A stretch of 64,000 nt of DNA. It comes from Caulobacteraceae bacterium UBA3198 (GTDB lineage: Bacteria; Pseudomonadota; Alphaproteobacteria; Caulobacterales; Caulobacteraceae). The stretch covers positions 310,001 through 374,000 of the forward strand of contig DEWY01000015.1 in assembly GCA_002363865.1 (NCBI GenBank). Direction: 5' to 3'. Of the stretch, positions 40,504 through 47,993 are shown one piece after another. How positions within the stretch are numbered: position 1 is the stretch's first letter; each line of letters starts with the position of its first letter. The translations under genes and the position numbers were made by a program. The notes below the pieces were generated by a model. That model saw only the letters and a list, made by a program, of their open reading frames with translations, had not been told where the DNA came from and made no database searches.

Positions 40504-41273
40504 GGGCGCGGTCCGCCGAAATGATCCATGGCCTGCCGCAGGGCGCCGACGGGATCATCCCGGGGGATGAATTCATGTCCCACCCAGCCCTCATAGCCCA
40601 GGTGACGTAGCAGGCCTGCCACCGCGGGCCAGTGGATTTCCTGCCGGTCATCCAGGTCCCTGCGGCCCGGCGCGCCGCCGGTGTGGATGTGACCGATCAG
40701 GGGGAGGTTGGCGCGGATCGTCCGCAACAGGTCCCCCTCCATCAGCTGCATATGATAGGCGTCGTAAAGCAGCCGCAGGGCCGGCGAATTCACCTGGGTG
40801 ACCACCTGCGCGCCCCATGCGGTGTGGTCGCACTGCTGGTCGGGGTGATCGACCTTGGAGTTCAACAGCTCCAGCAGCAGCATGACACCGGCGGCCTCGG
40901 CTTCCTGCGCCAGCGGCGCCAGGCCTTCCACCGTGTTGGCGATCCCTTCAGCGTCCGATCGGCCCTTTCGATCGCCCGAAAAGACGATCACCTTCTCCAC
41001 GCCGTGGGTTTGGGCCAGAGCAATGGAGGCCCGGACCTTATCCTGCAATTTCAGATGATTGTCGCGATCATTGAACCCGATCTCGAGGGGCTGATGTCCC
41101 GTCAGGGTCACCAGGGCGAGGCCGGCGTCCCGGGCGGCGGGCCAGAGTTCCTCCGGCGCCATCTCGACCCCTTGCGCGCCGCCCGCGGCCATCTGCGCCA
41201 GGAAGGCAGGCCCCTCCACCTCACGGCGGGCGGTGAAGGACCACCAGGCGAAGGACTGGCGAAAACCGCTCAT
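40500..41273 (-). CDS. Hydroxypyruvate isomerase-like TIM-barrel protein
   Basis: 257 residues from ATG 41273, overlapping the upstream stop (ATGA); the frame upstream to 41597 lies inside the Gfo/Idh gene. AP-endonuclease-2 type TIM barrel with metal/substrate residues in MLLLELLNSKVDHPD, LLYDAYHMQLMEGD, GHIHTGGAPGRR, GYEGWVGHEFIP. YDxYHMQxMEGD is the hallmark of the Hyi group. It probably isomerises a keto sugar or small keto acid. Third TIM-barrel enzyme of the operon. Confidence 0.82.
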   Translation of the reverse strand: MSGFRQSFAWWSFTARREVEGPAFLAQMAAGGAQGVEMAPEELWPAARDAGLALVTLTGHQPLEIGFNDRDNHLKLQDKVRASIALAQTHGVEKVIVFSGDRKGRSDAEGIANTVEGLAPLAQEAEAAGVMLLLELLNSKVDHPDQQCDHTAWGAQVVTQVNSPALRLLYDAYHMQLMEGDLLRTIRANLPLIGHIHTGGAPGRRDLDDRQEIHWPAVAGLLRHLGYEGWVGHEFIPRDDPVGALRQAMDHFGGPRP

Positions 41274-42412
41274 GCTGAAATCCCTGTCCAGGCGCCGTCG
41301 GCGGCGTGGCTCTTTACGACGGCCTCGATGAAGGCCACCCCCTCGACCCCGTCCTGGACGCCCGGGACGAGGCTGGCCAGCGCATCGGGCGCCCGGCCGT
41401 CCCGGTGGGCGGACACCAGTGCGGCGGCGTCGGCATAGATCTGGGCGAAGCCTTCCAGATAGCCCTCCGGATGGCCGGCCGGCAGCCGGGTGGCGGCCGC
41501 CGCGGCCGCCGAAAGCCCCGGCCCGCCCCGGCGCAGGATGCGGGGCGCCTCGCCGAGCGGCGTAAACCGCAACAGGTCCGGCTCCTCCTGCGCCCATTCG
41601 AGGCCGGCGTTCTCGCCGAACACCCGAAGGCGCAGGCCATTGGTCGCCCCCACCGCCACCTGGCTCGCCCAGAGCTGACCGCGCGCGCCGCCAGCGAAGC
41701 GCAGCTGCACCCGCACGTCATCATCCACCCGGCGCCCGGGCACGAAGGTCGAAAGATCGGCGCTGAGGGCCTCAAGCGGCGCACGGGTGACGAACCGCGC
41801 CAGATGATAGGCGTGGGTGGCGATGTCCCCCAGGGCGCCGCCGGGTCCCGCCCGCTGCGGATCGCCCCGCCAGTCAGCCTGCTTGTTGCCGGGCAGGTCC
41901 CGGGCAAGCCAGTCCTGGGCGTACTCCACCTGAACGCCGCGCAAGGGCCCCAGGCGTCCCGCCGCCATCAGGGCGCGGGCCTCCCGCACCATGGGATAGC
42001 CGGAATAGTTGTGGGTCAGGATGAAGGGCAGGCCGCTCTTCGCCACCTGCTCGGCCAGGGCCCTGGCGCTCGCCAAATCGGTGGTCAGGGGCTTGTCGCA
42101 GATGACCGGGACGCCCGCTTCCAGGAAGGCCGTGCAGATCGGCGCATGCAGATGGTTTGGCGTGACCACGGCCACCGCATCGATCCCGTCCGCGCGGTCG
42201 GCCTCGGCCCTGGCCATGTCGGCCCAGTCGCCATAGGCCCGCTCAGGGTTGAGCCCCAGGGATCGGCCAAACTCGGCCGAGGTCGCCGGATCGGCGGAAA
42301 ACGCCCCAGCCGTCAGGACCCAGCGGCCATCCAGCCGCGCGGCCATACGATGGACCCCGCCGATGAAGGCGCCGGGACCGCCGCCCACCATGCCCAGACG
42401 TAAGGTCCTCAA
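41270..42412 (-). CDS. Gfo/Idh/MocA-family oxidoreductase
   Basis: 380 residues from a TTG start at 42412 that overlaps the preceding stop (TTGA). The Rossmann fold has LGMVGGGPGAFIGGVH, the catalytic Lys is in VICDKPLTTD, and the second active-site segment is GALGDIATHAYHLARF. The family oxidises or reduces sugars with NAD(P). E. coli YcjS, a glucoside 3-dehydrogenase encoded beside a TIM-barrel epimerase, is a relevant precedent. Here it may act on 3-keto sugars; direction and substrate are inferred only. Confidence 0.85.
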   Translation of the reverse strand: MRTLRLGMVGGGPGAFIGGVHRMAARLDGRWVLTAGAFSADPATSAEFGRSLGLNPERAYGDWADMARAEADRADGIDAVAVVTPNHLHAPICTAFLEAGVPVICDKPLTTDLASARALAEQVAKSGLPFILTHNYSGYPMVREARALMAAGRLGPLRGVQVEYAQDWLARDLPGNKQADWRGDPQRAGPGGALGDIATHAYHLARFVTRAPLEALSADLSTFVPGRRVDDDVRVQLRFAGGARGQLWASQVAVGATNGLRLRVFGENAGLEWAQEEPDLLRFTPLGEAPRILRRGGPGLSAAAAAATRLPAGHPEGYLEGFAQIYADAAALVSAHRDGRAPDALASLVPGVQDGVEGVAFIEAVVKSHAADGAWTGISA

Positions 42413-43467
42413 CGATCAAGGCCCAGCAGCCGGCGATTGGCCGCCTGATCGACATCTGTGGCCACGAAATCGTCGAAGGCCCGGTCGGTGACCCGGATGA
42501 TGTGATCGGCGATGAAGGCCGCCCCTTCCCGGGCGCCGTCCTCCCAGTGCTTCAGGCAGCACTCCCATTCCAGCACCGCCCAACCGTCGAAGTCATAGGC
42601 CGCCAGCTTGGAGAAGATGCCCATGAAGTCCACCTGGCCATCGCCCACCGAGCGGAAGCGCGCCGCCCGGTCGATCCACGGCTGGTAGCCGCTATAGACC
42701 CCCTGCCGCCCGGTCGGATTGAACTCCGCGTCCTTGACGTGGAACATCTTGATCCGCTGGTGATAGATGTCGATATATTCAAGGTAATCAAGCTGTTGCA
42801 GCAGCAAGTGACTAGGATCATAGAGGATGTTGCAGCGGGGATGATTGTCCACCCGCTCCAGGAACATCTCGAAGGTCGCCCCGTCGAACAGGTCCTCGCC
42901 TGGATGGATCTCGTAGCACAGGTCGACGCCGGCCTCATCGAAGGCGTCGAGGATCGGCCGCCAGCGTCTGGCCAGCTCGTCAAACGCGGTCTCGATCAGG
43001 CCCGCCGGCCGCTGCGGATAGGGATAGATGTAGGGCCAGGCGAGCGACCCTGAGAAGGTCACATGGGCGTTCAGGTCAAGCCGGCGCGAGGCCTTGGCCG
43101 CCATCATCAACTGGTTCTCCGCCCAGGCCTGCCGGGCGGCGGGGTTCCCCCTCACCTCCCGCGGCACGCCGCTGTCATAGAGCGGGTCATAGGCCGGATG
43201 GACCGCCACCATCTGGCCCTGGCTATGGGTGGAGAGCTCGCTGATCTCGACCCCGGCGTCGGCCAGCATGCCCTTCACGTCGTCGCAATAGGTCTGGCTC
43301 TCGGCCGCCAGCTGCAGATCAAACAGCCGCCGATCCCAGGTGGGGATCTGCACGGCCACAAAACCCATCTCCGCGGCCCACCGCGCGATTCCGGGCAAGG
43401 TGTTGAACGGCGCCTCGTTGCTGGCGAACTGCGCCAGGAACAGTCCGGGTCCCTTGATGGTCTTCAT
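42409..43467 (-). CDS. Sugar phosphate isomerase/epimerase-like TIM-barrel protein (large form)
   Basis: 352 residues, longer than usual for the AP-endonuclease-2 barrel. Probable metal ligands are in CYEIHPGEDLFDG (Glu), LYDPSHLLLQQLDY (Asp/His), MFHVKDAEF (His/Asp) and AVLEWECCLKHWEDG (Glu). The size and these motifs resemble YcjR-type 3-keto-glycoside epimerases and related enzymes in GMC-dehydrogenase gene clusters. Follows the small TIM-barrel gene by 48 bases and overlaps the Gfo/Idh start. Confidence 0.82.
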   Translation of the reverse strand: MKTIKGPGLFLAQFASNEAPFNTLPGIARWAAEMGFVAVQIPTWDRRLFDLQLAAESQTYCDDVKGMLADAGVEISELSTHSQGQMVAVHPAYDPLYDSGVPREVRGNPAARQAWAENQLMMAAKASRRLDLNAHVTFSGSLAWPYIYPYPQRPAGLIETAFDELARRWRPILDAFDEAGVDLCYEIHPGEDLFDGATFEMFLERVDNHPRCNILYDPSHLLLQQLDYLEYIDIYHQRIKMFHVKDAEFNPTGRQGVYSGYQPWIDRAARFRSVGDGQVDFMGIFSKLAAYDFDGWAVLEWECCLKHWEDGAREGAAFIADHIIRVTDRAFDDFVATDVDQAANRRLLGLDR

Positions 43468-43515
43468 GAGTTTCCGCCTCTCTGGTCTCGCCCGGTAGGT
43501 CCGGGTCTTTGGGGT

Positions 43516-44247
43516 TCAGGCCGCCTCGGTCAGCTTTCGCAGGTGACCAAGGCTGGCGGCCACGCTGTCCCAGGGCTCGCTTGGCCGGTCGTGCTCGACG
43601 ATGAAGTGCTCGGCCCCGGCCGCCTTGGCCGCCTCCAGCAAGGCGGCGTAGTCCATGATCCCCGACCCCACATCGGCCATGTCACCGTCCTGCGCCATGT
43701 CCTTGAGGTGAACCAGCTTCACCCGGCCCTTCAGCCGATCCAGCATGGCCAGCGGATCCTCGCCGGCCCTGCGGGTCCAGTAGAGATCGAGCTCCAGCCC
43801 CACGAGATCGGGATCGGTTTCGGCCAGGATGCGGTCATAGGGCCGCTGGCCCGCCGCGCCTTCGAACTCGAAATCGTGGTTGTGATAGGCGAAGCCGAAG
43901 CCCCCCTCGACCACCGTGCGGGCCAGACCATTCAAGGCCGGGATCACCTCGTCCCACTGGCGCTGCTCTGGCGTCAGATAGGGCAGCACCAGGTAACGGC
44001 ACCCCATCAGCTCGCCCATCTTCAGCACCTCGGCCGGCCGCTGGCGCAAATCATCCAGCCCCACATGGGCCGAGGAACAGGTCAGGCCGATGGCGTCCAT
44101 CCGCGCCCGCAGAGCGGAGAAGTCCATGTCCAGCGGCGCGGCCAGCTCCACCTCGTCATAGCCAACCGCCCGGACCTTCTCGAGGGTGTCCAGCGGATCG
44201 TCCCGGAAGGCCCGGCGCAGGGTGTAGAGCTGAAGGCCGATCTGCAT
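43516..44247 (-). CDS. Sugar phosphate isomerase/epimerase-like TIM-barrel protein (small form)
   Basis: 243 residues: MQIGLQLYTLRRAFRDDP opening, then AYHNHDFEFEG, VGLELDLYWTRRAG, VKLVHLKDMAQDG and FIVEHDRPSEPW, the four metal-binding strands of the AP-endonuclease-2 barrel. Relatives isomerise, epimerise or cleave (3-keto-glycoside lyase/hydratase) sugars. Starts 2 bases after the GMC dehydrogenase stop, so it probably uses that enzyme's product. Confidence 0.83.
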   Translation of the reverse strand: MQIGLQLYTLRRAFRDDPLDTLEKVRAVGYDEVELAAPLDMDFSALRARMDAIGLTCSSAHVGLDDLRQRPAEVLKMGELMGCRYLVLPYLTPEQRQWDEVIPALNGLARTVVEGGFGFAYHNHDFEFEGAAGQRPYDRILAETDPDLVGLELDLYWTRRAGEDPLAMLDRLKGRVKLVHLKDMAQDGDMADVGSGIMDYAALLEAAKAAGAEHFIVEHDRPSEPWDSVAASLGHLRKLTEAA

Positions 44248-44249
44248 GG

Positions 44250-45944
44250 TCAGAGCGCTCCATCGCGCAAGAGGTCGGCGGCGTGGTTCGCCGCCCGGGC
44301 GCTGAGCGCCATATAGGTGAGCGAGGGGTTCATCGAGGCTGAGGACGTCATGGCCGCTCCGTCGGTTATGAACAGGTTCGGAACCTCGTGGGCCTGGCTC
44401 CAGCCATTCAACACCGAGGTCTTCGGGTCCCGGCCCATGCGGGCGGTCCCCATCTCGTGGATGCGGTCGCCCGGCGGGGTGATCTTCTCGCCCGCCGCCT
44501 CCCAGGGGGTGATGTCCACGCAGCCGGCGGCCTTGAGCATCTCATAGGCGTCGCGGGCGGCCTCGCGCATCATCACCTGCTCGTTGCGCCCGTGGGCCGC
44601 GTCGATCACCGGCACCGGCGCCCCCCACTGGTCGGTGCGTTTCGAGGACAGGGTGACCCGGTTCTCGGCATAGGGCAGCACCTCGCCAAAGGGCGTCAGC
44701 GCCATGGACCAGGGCTTGCCGCCGCCAGCCTCCTCCCGCTCGGCGCCGCCCATGGCCCGGGCCTCGATCCGCCGGGTGCGCCCGGCCCCGCCCTGCATGC
44801 CAAAGCCCCGCAGATAGGGCTTCTCCTGCTCGGTGATCTGGGCGTAGCGCGGGATGTAGATTCCCGTCGGCCGGTCGGCCGGGTCGTGCACGTCGTTGAA
44901 GCCGGGATAACGGCCCGTGATGCTCTCGCAGCTCACATGGTCCATCAGGTTGCGGCCGACCTGGTCGCTGCCATTGGCCAGCCCCCTCGGATGGGCGTCG
45001 GAGCGCGAATTGAGCAGGATCGCCGCCGTCGCGATGGTCGAAGCGTTGAGGAAGATGATCTTGGCCTCGAAGACCTGACCAGCCTTGGTCAGCCGATCGA
45101 CCGTGCGCACGCCGGTGGCGCGGCCCGTGGCGGGGTCGTACTCGACGGCCGTGACGATGGTGTCGGTCATCACCGTCAGATTGCCGGTCTTGCGCGCCGC
45201 CGGCAGGGTGGCCGCCAGCGTCGAGAAATAGCCCCCCAGGGGGCAGCCATGGACACAGCGCATCCGCTGCTCGCAGCGGCCGCGGCCCAGATCCTGGTGG
45301 ACCTTGGTCACCCGCGACAGCTGGGCGGCCCGGCCGATGATCATCCGGCGGCCAGGAAAGGCCTGCTCGATGGCCGCCTTGGCCGCCTCCTCCACCACAT
45401 TCATCGGATAGGGCGGCAGGAAGTCCCCGTCGGGCAGCTGCTCGATTTCGTCATAGTCGCCGGAGACCCCGGCGAAGGCCTCCACATGGTCATACCAGGG
45501 GGCGAGGTCCTCATAGCGGATGGGCCAGTCTACCCCGTGCCCGTCCTTGAGGTTGGACTCGAAGTCCTGCGGCGCCAGCCGGTAGGACTGCCGCCACCAG
45601 GTGATCGAGCGCCCGCCCAGGTGATAGCCGCGGATCCAGCGATAGGGCTTGCCCGGGACCGTCTCGTAGGGGTGGTCATGGTCGCTGGCCCAGAACTTCC
45701 GGTTGGAGTTGAACAGGGCGTAGCTGACGCCGGGATAGTAGGGATGGTGCAGTTCCCGCTCATCCACCGGCACCTGATCCTCACGGCGGCGCAGCTGAGC
45801 GGCCAGATCATGGCTGTAGTCGGCGCCGTGCTCGATATGTGGCCCGCGCTCCAGCATCAGGACCTTCAGCCCCCGCTCGCAAAGCTCCTTGGCCGCCCAG
45901 CCGCCGCTGATCCCTGAGCCGACAACGATCGCATCGAACCCCAT
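44250..45944 (-). CDS. GMC-family FAD sugar dehydrogenase (glycoside 3-dehydrogenase candidate)
   Basis: 564 residues. The N-terminal FAD-binding motif is IVVGSGISGGWAAKELCERG, followed by MLERGPHIEHG. The C-terminal GMC active site has His in RIHEMGTARMG and Asn in SSASMNPSLTYMAL. The group includes gluconate 2-dehydrogenase large subunits and glucoside 3-dehydrogenases such as Caulobacter LacA. No signal peptide is obvious, and neither the small exported subunit nor the cytochrome c partner usual for this group is adjacent. First gene of the operon, preceded by GGGGAAA. Confidence 0.87.
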   Translation of the reverse strand: MGFDAIVVGSGISGGWAAKELCERGLKVLMLERGPHIEHGADYSHDLAAQLRRREDQVPVDERELHHPYYPGVSYALFNSNRKFWASDHDHPYETVPGKPYRWIRGYHLGGRSITWWRQSYRLAPQDFESNLKDGHGVDWPIRYEDLAPWYDHVEAFAGVSGDYDEIEQLPDGDFLPPYPMNVVEEAAKAAIEQAFPGRRMIIGRAAQLSRVTKVHQDLGRGRCEQRMRCVHGCPLGGYFSTLAATLPAARKTGNLTVMTDTIVTAVEYDPATGRATGVRTVDRLTKAGQVFEAKIIFLNASTIATAAILLNSRSDAHPRGLANGSDQVGRNLMDHVSCESITGRYPGFNDVHDPADRPTGIYIPRYAQITEQEKPYLRGFGMQGGAGRTRRIEARAMGGAEREEAGGGKPWSMALTPFGEVLPYAENRVTLSSKRTDQWGAPVPVIDAAHGRNEQVMMREAARDAYEMLKAAGCVDITPWEAAGEKITPPGDRIHEMGTARMGRDPKTSVLNGWSQAHEVPNLFITDGAAMTSSASMNPSLTYMALSARAANHAADLLRDGAL

Positions 45945-46260
45945 GCCGTTTCCCCGTGCTTTTTTCTGAGCATGTCAGGGGCGCGCAGACCGCGCAAACC
46001 CTAGCTGGAATGGGATCTGCGGCGCCGAAAGGTGACGCAGGGGCGGTAAGGGTCGCGGGCCACCGACTGCCTTGGTTGTCATCCAGCTGGCTCCGAGCAG
46101 GCGCCAGCTACAGGCTCATCGGAGCCCAGACCGCAACAAACAGGCTGAGGACGCGTTTCTGACACCGCAGGGCGAAGCTTGGGCGCTCTGCCAAGCCGGA
46201 GCCGCTCCACGTCGCTCTGGTGGGCCCAGGCGCCAACCCGCCCTCGCACGAGAGACCGCC
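45945..46260. other. Intergenic region between sugar operon and CVNH-repeat gene
   Basis: 316 bases without a gene. It must hold the divergent promoters of the GMC operon and of the CVNH-repeat gene. I see a small hairpin CTTGG/CCAAG (46178-46195, 8-base loop) and a T-run just before the GMC start, but no clear operator or sigma-factor box. Confidence 0.5.
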
Positions 46261-47685
46261 ATGACCCGTTTGCTCACCCTGGCCGCCCTGACCGCCGGTC
46301 TGTTCGCCGCCTCGGCTCCATCCGCCCAGGCGCAGTATCGCTCGTCCACCGCCAGCCTCGGCGGGTCATGTCAGAACATCCAGACCCTGCAGACTGGCTA
46401 TGTCACAGCCGAGTGCCGCGACGATCAGGGGCGCTATCGCTGGAGCAGCATCTATGCCCCCCAGTGCCGCAGCGACCTTATCAACCGCAACGGGGTGCTC
46501 GCCTGCCAGGGCGTGACGGGGAGCGCAGGCGGGTATGTCGATCAGCCCACCACCCAGGGCTCCACGGCCGCCAGCGTCATCGGGGCCATCGCCCAGGCCC
46601 TGCTCGGGGGTGAAGCAGATCCCGCCGACACGAACCCGGTCTGGGGGCAGCCTGGTTATGGCGATCCGGCCTCGGGCCCGTCCTACGGGACCCCGGACTG
46701 GGGCTATGGAAACAATGGGCAGTGGATCCCGATCGCCAGCCGCCAGACCTGGCTGGAGACCCGCCTCGACGCAGGTCAGCGTGACCGGCGACTGAGCAAC
46801 CAGGAGGCCTCGCGCCTCCGGTCAGAATTCCAGGCGATCGTCCGGCTCGAGGCCCAGTACCGCCGTGGCGGCCTGACCAGCTCAGAGCAGGCCGATCTCG
46901 ATCGCCGTTTCAACGCCCTGAGCGCCCGCCTCCCCGCCGAGGCCCAGGACGGTTCGTATGGCTGGGGCGGCGTCAGCGCCCGGCAAGCCGAGATCGAGGC
47001 GCAGATTGACGGGGCCCTGCGCGCCCGCAGCCTCACCACCCGGGACGCTGCCCGTCTGCGGGCTGAATTCCAGCAGATCGTGCGTCTGGAATCCCAGTAT
47101 CGCACCAATGGCATCAGCCGCGCCGAGCAGGCCGACCTCGACCGGCGCCTCGAAGCGCTGCGGGCGCGCATCCCGGGTCAGACCGACCAATATGGCTGGC
47201 GCGGCATGAGCCAGCGGCAGGCCGAGGTCGACGCCCGCATCGACACCGCCCTGCGCGATCGCGCCCTGACCGTGCGCGACGCCGCCCAGCTGCGCGCGGA
47301 ATTCCAGGAGATCGTCCGGCTCGAGGCCCAGTATCGCCAGGGCGGACTGAGCGCCGCCGAGCAGAACGAGCTTGATCGCCGCTTCGCCGTCCTCAGCGCC
47401 CGCATTCCGAGCCAGGGACCGTATGGGCAAAATGACCCGTACGGCGGCTACGGCTGGACCAGCATCAGCCAGCGTGGCCCGCAATTCGAGGCGCGCATCG
47501 ACGCCGGCCTGCGCAATCGCACCCTCAACAGCTGGGACGCCGCCCGCCTTCGGGCCGAGTTCAATGAGATTGCGCGGCTGGAAGGCCAGTACAGCCAGGG
47601 CGGCCTGAGCAGCGCCGAACAGGCCGACCTCGATCGCCGCTTCGAAGCCCTCAGCGCCCGACTTCCCGGCGCAGACCCTTACTAG
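46261..47685 (+). CDS. Secreted CVNH-lectin-like protein with four tandem repeats
   Basis: 474 residues from ATG 46261. A signal peptide (MTRLLTLAALTAGLFAASAP, cleavage near AQAQ) is followed by a cyanovirin-N homology (CVNH) like domain at about 30-84 with four Cys (37, 52, 69, 82) and the GYVTAECRDDQGRYRWS...LINRNGVLAC pattern. A Gly/Pro/Tyr-rich linker (about 95-155) leads to four tandem repeats starting at about 160, 239, 317 and 403, each with RLRAEFxxIVRLExQY and GGLSxxEQADLDRRFxAL. CVNH domains bind glycans. The repeats look alpha-helical and I know no name for them. A surface or matrix glycan-binding role is inferred. Confidence 0.78.
   Translation: MTRLLTLAALTAGLFAASAPSAQAQYRSSTASLGGSCQNIQTLQTGYVTAECRDDQGRYRWSSIYAPQCRSDLINRNGVLACQGVTGSAGGYVDQPTTQGSTAASVIGAIAQALLGGEADPADTNPVWGQPGYGDPASGPSYGTPDWGYGNNGQWIPIASRQTWLETRLDAGQRDRRLSNQEASRLRSEFQAIVRLEAQYRRGGLTSSEQADLDRRFNALSARLPAEAQDGSYGWGGVSARQAEIEAQIDGALRARSLTTRDAARLRAEFQQIVRLESQYRTNGISRAEQADLDRRLEALRARIPGQTDQYGWRGMSQRQAEVDARIDTALRDRALTVRDAAQLRAEFQEIVRLEAQYRQGGLSAAEQNELDRRFAVLSARIPSQGPYGQNDPYGGYGWTSISQRGPQFEARIDAGLRNRTLNSWDAARLRAEFNEIARLEGQYSQGGLSSAEQADLDRRFEALSARLPGADPY
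46738..47673 (+). repeat. Four tandem coding repeats of about 234 bases
   Basis: In-frame repeats beginning at 46738, 46975, 47209 and 47467 within the CVNH-like gene. Spacing is 237, 234 and 258 bases; the last copy is shorter and ends the protein. Consensus features are an Arg/Glu-rich helix (RQxxxExRID), LRxRxL, DAARLRAEF, IVRLE, QYRxGG and EQADLDRRFxALSARIP. The third linker is expanded (PYGQNDPYGGYGW). Copy similarity points to internal duplication. Confidence 0.85.
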
Positions 47686-47721
47686 GGGCCGGCCGCGAAC
47701 GCTGTAGAAGTTGCGGGAAGG

Positions 47722-47811
47722 TGGCGGTGACGGAGGGATTCGAACCCTCGATACCCTTTCAGGTATGACGATTTAGCAAACCGTTGCCTTCAGCCACTCG
47801 GCCACGTCACC
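47722..47811 (-). tRNA. tRNA-Ser (anticodon GCU)
   Basis: 90 bases including an encoded CCA end (47722-47724, minus strand). The acceptor stem GGTGACG (47805-47811) pairs with CGTCACC (47726-47732), with discriminator G. The T loop reads GGTTCGAATCC. The anticodon GCT lies at 47775-47777 in the loop TTGCTAA. The long variable arm (ATACCTGAAAGGGTAT) is typical of serine tRNA. It reads codons AGC and AGU. Confidence 0.95.
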
Positions 47812-47993
47812 ATTGTTTAGAGCCGGGTTGTCTCCCGCCCCTCGCGGCCGGTCGGGAAGGTGAATCCCCGGGCGGTCTCGAAGGAGGGACTGCATAGCCG
47901 AAACCCTGGCCCCGGGGCAACGGCTCAAAATCGTGGGCATGGCAAACAGGGTCGGGCCTGCGGTTAACCTGTCGATCAGAGGCGCAGCCCATA

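Noticed and set aside
44388..45917. 509-codon open frame antisense to the GMC dehydrogenase
   Set aside because: Shadow of the dehydrogenase, with its FAD and active-site motifs on the other strand.
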